From the NCBI RefSeq assembly GCF_947503795.1, contig NZ_CANNEZ010000001.1, forward strand, positions 46,001 through 110,000: 64,000 nt of DNA, written 5' to 3'. Shown here one piece after another: positions 51,138 through 61,330 of this stretch; the first letter of the stretch is position 1, and every line of letters begins with the position of its first letter. Origin of the DNA: an uncultured Jannaschia sp. Its GTDB lineage: Bacteria > Pseudomonadota > Alphaproteobacteria > Rhodobacterales > Rhodobacteraceae. The notes beneath the pieces were generated by a model that did no database searches, was not told the origin of the DNA, and saw nothing but the letters and a program-made list of their open reading frames with translations. The position numbers and the translations under genes were made by a program.

Positions 51138-51736
51138 GGCGCGTCCATCGCGGCCAACAGCGCCGCGTGACGCTCCAGATATGCGGAGCGCGCCTCGGCC
51201 GGGGGGCGGAGCCGGACCGAGAGCCCGGCGATTAGTTCGGGGTCGGGGCGGCGGAAGAACCGGTCCGCCTCGGGCTCCGAAAAGCCCGCGACATGCACCG
51301 CTTCCAGCCAGGCCGACACGCGGTCGGCCCGCTTGATCCGGGATTTGAGTCGCGGCGCGGTCACGGCCGGCAGCCCGAAGCGCAGATGGATCGCGGCCTG
51401 CAGCCGCTCGTCCAGCGCGCCGTAGCCGGGGCCCACCGCCGCCTTCACCGGCGAGATCATGTCCCCGATCACGTATTCCGGCGCGTCGTGCAGAAGTGCG
51501 GTCATCCGTTCCCGCGGCGTGGCCGCGCCGGTCCGGCAGAGGATGTCGTCGACCAGCAGCGAATGCTCGGCCACCGAATAAGGCCAGTCGCCCCGCGTCT
51601 GTCCGTTCCAGCGTGCCACGAAGGCGAGGCCATGGGCGATGTCGGCGATCTCGATATCAACCGGAGTGGGGTCCAGCAGGTCCAGCCTGCGCCCCGACAG
51701 CATCCGCTGCCACGCCCTCGGTCGCCTCGTGTTCAT
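51134..51736 (-). CDS. HD domain phosphohydrolase (YfbR-like)
   Basis: A 200-residue HD-superfamily metal-dependent phosphohydrolase. Metal-binding residues appear as Y-S-V-A-E-H-S-L-L-V near residue 55, A-L-L-H-D-A-P-E-Y near residue 80 and D-R-V-S-A-W near residue 140. The relation to YfbR suggests a 5-prime-deoxynucleotidase role. The start at 51736 (MNTRRPRAWQRML) is tentative; an ATG at 51748 adds four residues. It is coupled to the GNAT gene. Confidence 0.85.
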   Translation of the reverse strand: MNTRRPRAWQRMLSGRRLDLLDPTPVDIEIADIAHGLAFVARWNGQTRGDWPYSVAEHSLLVDDILCRTGAATPRERMTALLHDAPEYVIGDMISPVKAAVGPGYGALDERLQAAIHLRFGLPAVTAPRLKSRIKRADRVSAWLEAVHVAGFSEPEADRFFRRPDPELIAGLSVRLRPPAEARSAYLERHAALLAAMDAP

Positions 51737-51846
51737 GCCTGATGGCATAGCCGTGATCGGGCGCCATGCAACCATTTCGCCGCCGATCCGGTTTGATCCC
51801 CATGCGGATGACGTGCCGCCCCCCAGCTTGACGGGAGATCTCCCCG

Positions 51847-52152
51847 ATGACGACGCGCCTTGCCCTGACCCTCATCGCCGCTCTCGTGCTGCCCTCGGCG
51901 GGCGTGGCCCAATCACACAATTGCGGCCCCCGCGAGCATGTCATCGACCAGCTGGCGATGACCTATGGCGAGCGCTACAGCGGCGGCGGCCTTCAGAACG
52001 ACACGGCCGTCTTCGAGGTCTGGATCAGCGACGCCGACGGCACCTGGACGATCCTCATGACCCATCCCGACGGACAGTCCTGCATCATGGCGGCGGGGAC
52101 CGACTGGCTCCCGGCGCTTCCGCGCCATCACGTCGCAGGCATTCCCTCCTGA
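51847..52152 (+). CDS. small secreted hypothetical protein
   Basis: A 101-residue protein with a signal peptide (MTTRLALTLIAALVLPSAGVAQ). The mature chain starts SHNCGPREHVIDQLAMTYGE and has a second cysteine in Q-S-C-I-M-A-A-G, allowing one disulfide. The pattern C-G-x4-V-x-x-L-x-x-x-Y-G-E, then W-T-I-L-M-T-H-P-D-G-x-S-C, recurs in secreted proteins of this bacterial family; no function is known to me. Confidence 0.75.
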   Translation: MTTRLALTLIAALVLPSAGVAQSHNCGPREHVIDQLAMTYGERYSGGGLQNDTAVFEVWISDADGTWTILMTHPDGQSCIMAAGTDWLPALPRHHVAGIPS

Positions 52153-52232
52153 GGTTGCGCGAACCGGCCGCGTTGCCGTGACGCCGCCACGGTGATACGC
52201 CCCGCCCGAAACTTGATATCGGGAGCCGGGAC

Positions 52233-53618
52233 ATGGCTGAAGACTACGTCGTCCGCGACATCGCGCTGGCCGAATACGGCCGCAAGGAACTGGACATCGC
52301 CGAGACCGAAATGCCCGGCCTGATGGCCTGCCGTGCGGAATACGGCGAGACGAAGCCTCTCAAGGGCGCGCGTATCGTCGGCTCGCTCCACATGACGATC
52401 CAGACGGCCGTCCTGATCGAGACGCTCATCGCGCTGGGCGCCGACGTGCGCTGGGCGTCCTGCAACATCTTTTCGACCCAGGACCATGCCGCCGCCGCGA
52501 TCGCCGCGGGTGGCACGCCGGTCTTCGCGGTCAAGGGCCAGACCCTGACCGAGCATTGGGACTACCTCGACCGGTCCTTCATGTTCCCCGAGGGCGCGAA
52601 CATGATCCTCGACGATGGCGGCGACGCGACGCTCTACGTCCTGCTGGGCGCCAAGGCCGAGGCGGGCGAGGACCTCGGCGTTCCGACTTCCGAGGAGGAA
52701 GAGGCCATCCACGCGCAGATCAAGAAGCGCATGGAGGCGAGCCCCGGCTGGTTCACCAAGACACGCGACGCGATCAAGGGCGTCTCGGAAGAGACGACGA
52801 CCGGCGTGCATCGCCTTTACGACCTGCACAAGAAGGGCCTGCTGCCCTTCCCGGCGATCAACGTGAACGACTCGGTCACCAAGTCGAAGTTCGACAACAA
52901 GTACGGCTGCAAGGAATCGCTGGTCGACGGCATCCGTCGTGCCACCGACACCATGATGGCCGGCAAGGTCGCGGTCGTGATGGGCTATGGCGACGTAGGC
53001 AAGGGTTCGGCGGCCAGCTTGCGCGGCGCGGGCGCGCGCGTGAAGGTCACCGAGGTCGATCCGATCTGCGCGTTGCAGGCCGCGATGGACGGGTTCGAGG
53101 TGGTGCTTCTGGAGGACGTCGTGTCCTCGGCCGACATCTTCATCACCACCACCGGCAACAAGGACGTCATCCGCATCGAGCATATGCGCGAGATGAAGGA
53201 CATGGCGATCGTCGGCAATATCGGCCACTTCGACAACGAGATCCAGGTCGCCAACCTGAAGAACCACAAGTGGACCAACATCAAGGAACAGGTGGACATG
53301 ATCGAGATGCCCTCGGGCAGCCGGATCATCCTTCTGTCCGAAGGACGTCTTCTGAATCTCGGCAATGCGACCGGTCACCCCTCCTTCGTGATGTCGGCCA
53401 GCTTCACCAATCAGGTGCTGGCGCAGATCGAGCTCTGGACCAAGGGCGAGGAATACCAGCCGGGTGTCTACATCCTGCCCAAGCATCTGGACGAAAAGGT
53501 CGCCCGGCTGCATCTGGACCGGATCGGCGTGAAGCTGACGCCGATCTCGAAAGAGCAGGCCGACTATATCGGCGTGCCGCAGGACGGGCCCTACAAGCCC
53601 GAGCATTACCGCTACTGA
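52233..53618 (+). CDS. ahcY: adenosylhomocysteinase
   Basis: A 461-residue NAD-dependent S-adenosylhomocysteine hydrolase that splits SAH into homocysteine and adenosine and keeps methylation running. It shows M-P-G-L-M-A-C-R near residue 28, [10 protein letters not shown] near residue 52, [12 protein letters not shown], the NAD-binding [11 protein letters not shown] near residue 250, and the C-terminal P-E-H-Y-R-Y. The length with the roughly 40-residue bacterial insertion is canonical. I see no SAH riboswitch in the 80-bp leader. A terminator follows. Confidence 0.97.
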   Translation: MAEDYVVRDIALAEYGRKELDIAETEMPGLMACRAEYGETKPLKGARIVGSLHMTIQTAVLIETLIALGADVRWASCNIFSTQDHAAAAIAAGGTPVFAVKGQTLTEHWDYLDRSFMFPEGANMILDDGGDATLYVLLGAKAEAGEDLGVPTSEEEEAIHAQIKKRMEASPGWFTKTRDAIKGVSEETTTGVHRLYDLHKKGLLPFPAINVNDSVTKSKFDNKYGCKESLVDGIRRATDTMMAGKVAVVMGYGDVGKGSAASLRGAGARVKVTEVDPICALQAAMDGFEVVLLEDVVSSADIFITTTGNKDVIRIEHMREMKDMAIVGNIGHFDNEIQVANLKNHKWTNIKEQVDMIEMPSGSRIILLSEGRLLNLGNATGHPSFVMSASFTNQVLAQIELWTKGEEYQPGVYILPKHLDEKVARLHLDRIGVKLTPISKEQADYIGVPQDGPYKPEHYRY

Positions 53619-53640
53619 CGCAGGTCTATCGGCGGATCAT

Positions 53641-53676
53641 GGCCGCGTTCCCGCCTGTCGGGGATGCGGCCTTTTT
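53641..53676 (+). terminator. Rho-independent terminator after ahcY
   Basis: GGCCGC-gtt-CCC pairs with GGG-gat-GCGGCC around a GCCTGTC loop, followed by TTTTT, 22 bp after the ahcY stop. Confidence 0.85.
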
Positions 53677-53812
53677 CTGCCGGGCGCACGGGCGCGAACG
53701 GGCGGATCGTCGCGCGATCCGGGGCCCCGTGCCGCAGGTCATCGGCCCCGCATTCGCCCGCCCCTAGCCTCGGACAGCCGGGATCGCTCCGGCCCAACAC
53801 GAGGAGGATGAC

Positions 53813-54265
53813 ATGCATTTCCGTAGTTCCATCCGCGTCGCGGGGGCGGCGCTTCTGCTCGCCGGTCTGCCCGCGGGCGCGCAGGAGGTGGCCGACGGGG
53901 CTTACGGCGCCTTCGCCGACATCGCGGTTCGCGATATCGTGGGCCTGACGGTGGTCACCGGCACCGGTGAGAACATCGGCGAGGTCGAGCAGGTCCTGAA
54001 GGCCGGCGCCGACATGCAGGCCGTTCTCGGGATCGGCGGCTTTCTCGGGTTCGGCGAACACGACGTGGCCGTCCCGCTGACCGCATTGGCCCCGGCCGAT
54101 GGTGTCGTCCTTTTGCAGGAGATGGATCTCGAAACGCTTGAGGCGATGCCCGCATTCGAGGCCACGCCCGAGGTCGAGGCGCTTCCGCTCGACGTGACGG
54201 TGGCCGGCGCGCCCGCGCCGCGGCCCGGTGCGGTCGAGCTGGAGACCACGGCGCCCGAAAACTAG
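53813..54265 (+). CDS. secreted PRC-barrel domain protein (short form)
   Basis: A 150-residue protein with a signal peptide (MHFRSSIRVAGAALLLAGLPAGA) and one PRC-barrel domain (about residues 28-100): A-V-R-D-I-V-G-L-T-V, N-I-G-E-V-E-Q-V-L, G-I-G-G-F-L-G-F-G-E-H-D-V-A-V-P. The tail is rich in Ala, Glu and Pro. Its barrel is closely related to the C-terminal domain of the next gene (same G-A-Y/G-L-Y-G-A-F-A-D start and G-G-F-L-G-x-G-E-H-D-V-A-x-P core), so the two are tandem paralogues, the second having gained a repeat region. Confidence 0.85.
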   Translation: MHFRSSIRVAGAALLLAGLPAGAQEVADGAYGAFADIAVRDIVGLTVVTGTGENIGEVEQVLKAGADMQAVLGIGGFLGFGEHDVAVPLTALAPADGVVLLQEMDLETLEAMPAFEATPEVEALPLDVTVAGAPAPRPGAVELETTAPEN

Positions 54266-54284
54266 GCGCGATCTGGCGTCCTTG

Positions 54285-54314
54285 GCCCCGCGTAAAGGTC
54301 AATACGCGCGGGGC
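54285..54314 (+). terminator. hairpin between the two PRC-barrel genes
   Basis: GCCCCGCGTA pairs with TACG-CG-CGGGGC with a two-base bulge, 20 bp after the first PRC gene. There is no T-tract, so it is a weak terminator at best. Confidence 0.35.
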
Positions 54315-54326
54315 AGCCCTATGGTT

Positions 54327-54343
54327 CCAATGATAATTATTGG
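54327..54343. promoter_or_regulatory. A/T-rich palindrome upstream of the repeat PRC gene
   Basis: CCAATGATAATTATTGG is a 17-bp palindrome with a single mismatched pair, in an otherwise G/C-rich gap 73 bp before the start of the repeat-containing PRC gene. The core ATGATAATTATT resembles the A/T triplets of Fur-family boxes, but could equally be a nucleoid-protein site or part of a promoter. Confidence 0.45.
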
Positions 54344-54415
54344 GGTCTGATCGGGAACGGAATCGGGGGGGAGGCGGGTTGTAGGGACACTGCAAACGCC
54401 AACCGGGAGATTCCC

Positions 54416-55651
54416 ATGAATACGCACAAGCTGCTTCTCAGCAGCGTGGCTGCCGCTGCGCTGTTCGCGACGCCGATCGTCGCCCAGACCGCCATTTACG
54501 ACACCGAGGGCAACGCCGCCCTGAACGAAGACGGCACGGCCCTGATGGCCGATTCCGAAGGCATGATCACCGATGCGGAAGGTGTTCGCCTGCTGGATGC
54601 CGACGGTCAGCCGCGCATGGCCGAGACCGAAGGCTTCGTGATGGAAGGCACCACGTCGACCGTCGCCGGTGCGATGGGCGGCCAGATCGTCGTCGAGCAA
54701 GGTGATGCCGACGTCGAAGTGACCGTCGCCGACCCGGTCGTGACCGTCGACCAGGCTCAGCCCGAAGTCCTCGTCGAGCAGGCCCAGCCCGAGATCACCG
54801 TGACCGTGGCCGAGCCGACCGTGACGGTCGAGCAGCAGGCCCCGATCATCACGATCGAGCAGGCCCAGCCGGAAGTCGTCGTCGTGATCCCCGAGCCGAC
54901 CATCACGGTCCGCATGCCCGAGCCCGACGTGAACGTCGCCACGGCGCAGCCCGAGATCTCGGTGCAGCAGCCCCAGCCGATCGTCCGTTTCGTGCGCCCC
55001 GAGCCGCGCATCACGATCCAGGAATCCGAGCCGAACGTGCAGGTCACGCAGGCCGAGCCCCAGATCAACGTGAACCGCGCCGAATCCGCCGCCGTCTCCG
55101 TCGCCCAGGCCGATGCCGAAGTGACGATCGAGTCGGAAGGCGAAGGCAACGTTCAGCTGACGCAGGCCGATCCGGTCGTGAACATCGAAGAAGCCGATGA
55201 CGCGCAGATCCTCGTGGATCAGGCCGAAGCCAACGTCACGCTCGAAGAGCAGGGCGACGCCAACATCGTCGTCACGGATCAGGCCGCGATGGCCGAGACT
55301 GACACGATCCTGCTTGCTGACAGCGAAGCGGCTGCCGGCCTCTACGGTGCGTTCGCCGACTACCGCGTCTCGGACCTCGTGGGCATGAACGTGCTCGGCG
55401 AGACCGGCAACGACGTCGGTGAAGTCGACCGCCTGATCACCAACGGCACCGAGCTGATGGCCATCGTGGGTGTCGGCGGGTTCCTCGGCCTCGGCGAGCA
55501 CGACGTCGCCATCCCGCTCGACCGTTTCGTGATCGGTGATGATGCGATCGTCCTGAACGCCTTGACCGAAGCCGAACTCGAGGCGATGCCCGAGTGGGAC
55601 GAGACCGGCAATGTTCTGCCCCTCGGCATGACCGTCGGCGAAACCTACTAA
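54416..55651 (+). CDS. secreted PRC-barrel protein with nonapeptide repeats
   Basis: A 411-residue secreted protein. A signal peptide (about residues 1-23) is followed by an acidic segment with loose D-x-E-G-x3-L repeats (about 27-77). Residues 97-289 consist of about 21 tandem repeats, mostly nine residues, of the form [QED]-P-x-[VI]-x-[VI]-x-x-[AP], for example QPEVLVEQA, QPEITVTVA, EPTVTVEQQ, APIITIEQA, EPNVQVTQA. The last six or so are degenerate and include 10-residue versions. A PRC-barrel (about 309-388) closes the protein. The alternating V/I pattern suggests a beta-solenoid or extended beta stack. Function is unknown; a cell-envelope or extracellular structural role is plausible. It lies next to a shorter PRC paralogue and ends at a clear terminator. 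Confidence 0.88.
   Translation: MNTHKLLLSSVAAAALFATPIVAQTAIYDTEGNAALNEDGTALMADSEGMITDAEGVRLLDADGQPRMAETEGFVMEGTTSTVAGAMGGQIVVEQGDADVEVTVADPVVTVDQAQPEVLVEQAQPEITVTVAEPTVTVEQQAPIITIEQAQPEVVVVIPEPTITVRMPEPDVNVATAQPEISVQQPQPIVRFVRPEPRITIQESEPNVQVTQAEPQINVNRAESAAVSVAQADAEVTIESEGEGNVQLTQADPVVNIEEADDAQILVDQAEANVTLEEQGDANIVVTDQAAMAETDTILLADSEAAAGLYGAFADYRVSDLVGMNVLGETGNDVGEVDRLITNGTELMAIVGVGGFLGLGEHDVAIPLDRFVIGDDAIVLNALTEAELEAMPEWDETGNVLPLGMTVGETY
54704..55282 (+). repeat. 27-bp-periodic coding repeat (nonapeptide array)
   Basis: This stretch encodes the nonapeptide array of the PRC-barrel protein. The period is 27 bp with a few 30-bp units. Repeats are conserved at the protein level (P and alternating V/I) and the codons vary, so the array is old rather than freshly duplicated. 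Frequent units are variants of CAG-CCC-GAG-(GTC/ATC). Confidence 0.8.
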
Positions 55652-55674
55652 TTCGCTCCGACACTCTGACGACG

Positions 55675-55703
55675 AAGGCCCTGCGCATTGCGCGGGGCCT
55701 TTT
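55675..55703 (+). terminator. Rho-independent terminator after the repeat PRC gene
   Basis: AAGGCCC-t-GCGC pairs with GCGC-g-GGGCCTT around an ATT loop, followed by TTTT in total, 23 bp after the stop. Confidence 0.88.
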
Positions 55704-55733
55704 CTTGTAGGCTTCCTCTTGCGACCAAAGGCC

Positions 55734-56441
55734 ATGTCCGACCGGTTCCGCATACTCGCCCGCATCACGGCACGCCTCTCGATCCTGGTCCTACTGTGCT
55801 GGGGCGGCTGGTGGCTCCTGATGGACGCACGCAGTCCGCTGCCCGCTGGCTGGAACCCCCTGATCCCCCTCGACGTGACCGCCGCGACCGGACCGCTTAC
55901 GGGATTGCAGCTTCGGCGGGCCCTGTCTTCGGACGACCGGTGCGACGCGGCGCTCCGCACGGGCGCGCGGTTCGAGCCGATGCCGCCCCTCGATGGCGGT
56001 GCGCAATGCGGCATTGATCCGCGTCTTGCCCTGACCGCGGTCGGATCGTCTGACATCGCGCCCGTCGAGACGACTTGCACCACCGCGCTGCGCCTCGCCA
56101 TGTGGGAACGGCACGCCCTTCAACCCGCCGCCGCCGTGCATCTCGGACAGGCCGTCGCGCGCCTCCATCATCAGGGCAGCTATAATTGCCGCCCGATCCG
56201 TGGCGGCACGCGCATGAGCCTCCACGCCACCGCCGAGGCCATCGACATCCGGGCCGTGACGCTGGTCGATGGTCGCCGGCTGGAACTCGCGCAGGGCTGG
56301 ACCGGGCCGGATGGCGCCTTCTGGCGGGCCGCGCGCGACGGCGCATGTCGCTGGTTCGCCACGACTCTCGGGCCCGACTACAATGCCGCCCATGCCGACC
56401 ACTTCCACCTGCAGGCGCGGGGCTGGGGCCTCTGCCGTTGA
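55734..56441 (+). CDS. extensin family protein
   Basis: A 235-residue membrane-anchored periplasmic protein. One N-terminal helix (about residues 13-31, L-S-I-L-V-L-L-C-W-G-G) is followed by the extensin-like C-terminal domain. The conserved H-x6-D core is seen in L-H-A-T-A-E-A-I-D-I-R near residue 168, with H-A-D-H-F-H-L near residue 225 and cysteines in C-G-I-D, T-T-C-T, N-C-R-P, G-A-C-R and L-C. The His/Asp pattern resembles the LAS/D-D-carboxypeptidase zinc fold, so a peptidoglycan hydrolase role is possible (inference). The ATG at 55734 follows a TTG at 55719 that is less likely. Confidence 0.85.
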   Translation: MSDRFRILARITARLSILVLLCWGGWWLLMDARSPLPAGWNPLIPLDVTAATGPLTGLQLRRALSSDDRCDAALRTGARFEPMPPLDGGAQCGIDPRLALTAVGSSDIAPVETTCTTALRLAMWERHALQPAAAVHLGQAVARLHHQGSYNCRPIRGGTRMSLHATAEAIDIRAVTLVDGRRLELAQGWTGPDGAFWRAARDGACRWFATTLGPDYNAAHADHFHLQARGWGLCR

Positions 56442-56529
56442 AGTTTTCCTTTATTTTGCAGGGCAGGGTCGGCAAGACTTCGGCCGAGCGGGCCAGAGCG
56501 CCGCGCGCAGGACAGTGGAGAAGGACGTC

Positions 56530-56868
56530 ATGAGCAAGCTGGACGAGAAGGTCGGCAAGTATATTCAGGTGGTCAAGGACAAGGGCATCGATCTGGACAC
56601 GGATCTTCTGCGCAAGGTCACGCGCGGTTGCGGACCCTCGATCTACAACGCCGACAGCGAGACCATCGCGGCGAGCCAGGCTGGCGAGATGGCGACGTTG
56701 AAGAACAACTTCCTGATCAAGAAGCTCGGCCTCTCGGACGGCGCCAAGCTGGACGAGGCCATCGACAGCGTCATGGAGACCTATGGCCGCTCGGACACCA
56801 ACAAGTATCGCGCGGTGATCTACTACATGCTGACCAAGCATTTCGGGAAGGAAAGCGTCTACAAGTAA
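56530..56868 (+). CDS. DUF2853 family protein
   Basis: A 112-residue small helical protein. It begins [20 protein letters not shown] and has the family block [17 protein letters not shown] near residue 30, [10 protein letters not shown] and a C-terminal Y-Y-M-L-T-K-H-F. Structures are known for the family but not a function. A good ribosome site (GGAGAAGGA) precedes the ATG at 56530. A strong terminator follows, so it is probably a separate transcript. Confidence 0.92.
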   Translation: MSKLDEKVGKYIQVVKDKGIDLDTDLLRKVTRGCGPSIYNADSETIAASQAGEMATLKNNFLIKKLGLSDGAKLDEAIDSVMETYGRSDTNKYRAVIYYMLTKHFGKESVYK

Positions 56869-56901
56869 GACGCGATCCGGGGCCCCTCGGGGTCCGAGAC
56901 A

Positions 56902-56936
56902 CGGGCGGTGCCCTGGCCGGGGCGCCGCCCGATTTT
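56902..56936 (+). terminator. Rho-independent terminator after DUF2853
   Basis: CGGGCGGTGCCC pairs with GGGCGCCGCCCG (one G-T pair) around a short loop, followed by ATTTT, 34 bp after the stop. Confidence 0.85.
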
Positions 56937-56950
56937 CGTCCGGCGCATGG

Positions 56951-56979
56951 GTTGCAGATCGGCAACAGTGCTCCCATCT
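56951..56979 (+). promoter_or_regulatory. possible RpoH-type heat-shock promoter for clpB
   Basis: GTTG, an 18-bp spacer and CCCATCT resemble the alphaproteobacterial RpoH pattern CTTG-N17/18-CYTATnT (mismatches in both boxes). It lies 80 bp before clpB, which is a classic RpoH target. Confidence 0.4.
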
Positions 56980-57058
56980 CCATCGCGTGAGGTCCGCGAC
57001 TTGGCCGTGCCCATTCGGGGCGGCCGCCGGCGGACGCTTTGACGCAAGGAGACGGGTC

Positions 57059-59674
<2,616 letters not shown>

Positions 59675-59716
59675 CGCCCCAATCTGCGGCAAACCCTGTC
59701 GATTCAGAACGTGTGG

Positions 59717-59742
59717 AGGGCGGCCCGACGGGTCGCCCTTTT
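59717..59742 (+). terminator. Rho-independent terminator after clpB
   Basis: GGGCG-g-CCC and GGG-t-CGCCC form a 9-bp stem around GAC, followed by TTTT, 43 bp after the clpB stop. Confidence 0.85.
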
Positions 59743-59784
59743 CGCTGCGCGGAACGCGGGGCGGGTCCGGCGGGTTGCGGGTGC

Positions 59785-60522
59785 ATGTGCGATCTCTGCC
59801 TCTCCCGCCGCCGCTTCCTGACCGTGATGCCCCTCGCCGCGACCGTCTCGGCCTGCGACGTCTCGCTCGTCTCGGATGCGGAGGCCGAGCGGATGGGGCT
59901 GGCGGCGTGGCGGGACATGACGGCGCAGAAGCCGCTCTCGTCAAATGCTGAATACGCGGAGGTCGTGGGTCGGGTGGCCGGGCGGCTGCTGCGCGCGGCG
60001 GGCCATGCACCGGGCGAGTGGGAATTCGCCGTCTTCGCCGACCGGAGCGCGAACGCCTTCGCCCTGCCGGGCCGCAAGATCGGCATCCACGAAGGGATGA
60101 TGCGGCTGACGGCGACCGAGGACCAGCTCGCCGCCGTGATCGGTCACGAGATCGGCCACATCGACGCCGAGCATTCGAAGGAGCGGATGAGCGCGCAGGC
60201 CGCGAGCGGCTGGGGCGTGCGCGTGGTCGCGTGGCTGCTGAACTGGGGCGAGATCGAATATGCCGAGGAGATCGCGGCGGCGCTGGGCCTCGGGGTCGAG
60301 GTCGGCATCCTGCGCCCCTATGGTCGCGAGCAGGAAGAAGAGGCCGACGCGCTGGGGGTCCGTTCGATGGTCGAGGCCGATTTCGACCCGCGAGGCGCCA
60401 TCGAGCTTTGGCGGCGGATGGAGGCGGCCCAAGGCGCGCGGGGTCCCGAATTCCTGTCGACCCATCCCGCACCCCGAAGTCGGATCCGGAACCTCGAAGC
60501 GGTGATCGACAGCCTCGCCTGA
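59785..60522 (+). CDS. M48 family metallopeptidase, Tat/lipoprotein type
   Basis: A 245-residue zinc peptidase. The N-terminus MCDLCLSRRRFLTVMPLAA has a twin-arginine pattern (S-R-R-R-F-L), then a possible lipobox (V-S-A-C) near residue 24. The active site is G-H-E-I-G-H-I-D near residue 120, with the third ligand in E-E-E-A-D-A near residue 188, and a C-terminal S-T-H-P-A-P-R-S-R-I segment typical of BepA/YcaL-like proteins. It probably acts in the periplasm on misfolded outer-membrane proteins. The start at 59785 places the export signal at the N-terminus. Confidence 0.87.
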   Translation: MCDLCLSRRRFLTVMPLAATVSACDVSLVSDAEAERMGLAAWRDMTAQKPLSSNAEYAEVVGRVAGRLLRAAGHAPGEWEFAVFADRSANAFALPGRKIGIHEGMMRLTATEDQLAAVIGHEIGHIDAEHSKERMSAQAASGWGVRVVAWLLNWGEIEYAEEIAAALGLGVEVGILRPYGREQEEEADALGVRSMVEADFDPRGAIELWRRMEAAQGARGPEFLSTHPAPRSRIRNLEAVIDSLA

Positions 60523-60719
60523 GCGGCCGCGGATCACGTTTTCGTCACCCGCCGTGGCCTTGAACGGCCCGGCGTGGCGCGGCTAAGGCGCGGGCACGAT
60601 CACGTCAATGCGGCCGCGCGCAGCATCGGCGGAAAGCCCCCCGCGAGCGGGCCCCTATCTGTCTCTCGCCGGCCCCGTGATCGGGGCGGTCCCCTGCAAA
60701 CGAGACCTGGAGAGACCCC

Positions 60720-61205
60720 ATGATCCGCAAGACCCTGACGGCCCTTCTCGCCACCGCCGCGCTGTCCGCGCCGGCGCTGGCCGACGCCCATGCCAAGACG
60801 ATCGTCGAGACTGCGACCGAGGCTGGCAGCTTCACCACCCTGCTCGCCGCCGCCGAGGCCGCGGGCCTCGTCGAGACGCTGTCGGGCGAAGGCCCGTTCA
60901 CCGTATTCGCCCCGACCGACGAGGCGTTCGCTGCCCTGCCCGAAGGCACGCTCGAGACGCTGCTCCTGCCCGAGAACAAACAGCAGCTTGCCGATATCCT
61001 GCTCTATCACGTCGTGCCGGGGAAGGTGATGTCCACCGACCTGACCGACGACATGCAGGCCGATACGGCGCTGGACGGCCAGTCCCTGACGATCGATCTC
61101 GATGACGGCGTGACGGTCAACGACGCGACCGTCGTGACGGCCGACATCGAAGCCACGAACGGCGTGATCCACGTGATCGACGGCGTGATCCTGCCCGCGA
61201 GCTGA
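60720..61205 (+). CDS. secreted fasciclin (FAS1) domain protein
   Basis: A 161-residue secreted protein: signal peptide ([21 protein letters not shown]) plus one FAS1 domain. It shows the H1 box [15 protein letters not shown] near residue 60, then Y-H-V-V-P-G-K-V near residue 98, and the H2 box [12 protein letters not shown] at the C-terminus. Single FAS1 proteins act in surface adhesion or host contact in several bacteria. A ribosome site GGAGAG precedes the ATG. Confidence 0.92.
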   Translation: MIRKTLTALLATAALSAPALADAHAKTIVETATEAGSFTTLLAAAEAAGLVETLSGEGPFTVFAPTDEAFAALPEGTLETLLLPENKQQLADILLYHVVPGKVMSTDLTDDMQADTALDGQSLTIDLDDGVTVNDATVVTADIEATNGVIHVIDGVILPAS

Positions 61206-61227
61206 TCCGCACCCGGACGAACCTTCG

Positions 61228-61259
61228 CGGGGCGGTCCTTCACGGGGCCGCCCCGTCTT
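61228..61259 (+). terminator. terminator-like hairpin after the fasciclin gene
   Basis: CGGGGCGG and CCGCCCCG form an 8-bp stem, extended by T-C-C/G-G pairs, with GTCTTC after it, 22 bp after the stop. The T-tract is short. Confidence 0.6.
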
Positions 61260-61330
61260 CGTGATCGGGGGACGGGTTGCGATGCGGGGACGCGGGCCGC
61301 AAGGTGCCGCCGTCACGGAGGAGCCGCGCG

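Noticed and set aside
52153..52232. SAH or SAM/SAH riboswitch before ahcY
   Set aside because: The 80-bp leader has a short CCGTG/CACGG stem but none of the conserved riboswitch core that I could recognise.
54704..55282. CRISPR-like repeat array
   Set aside because: The periodicity is 27 bp without spacers, the frame is open throughout, and conservation is at the protein level.
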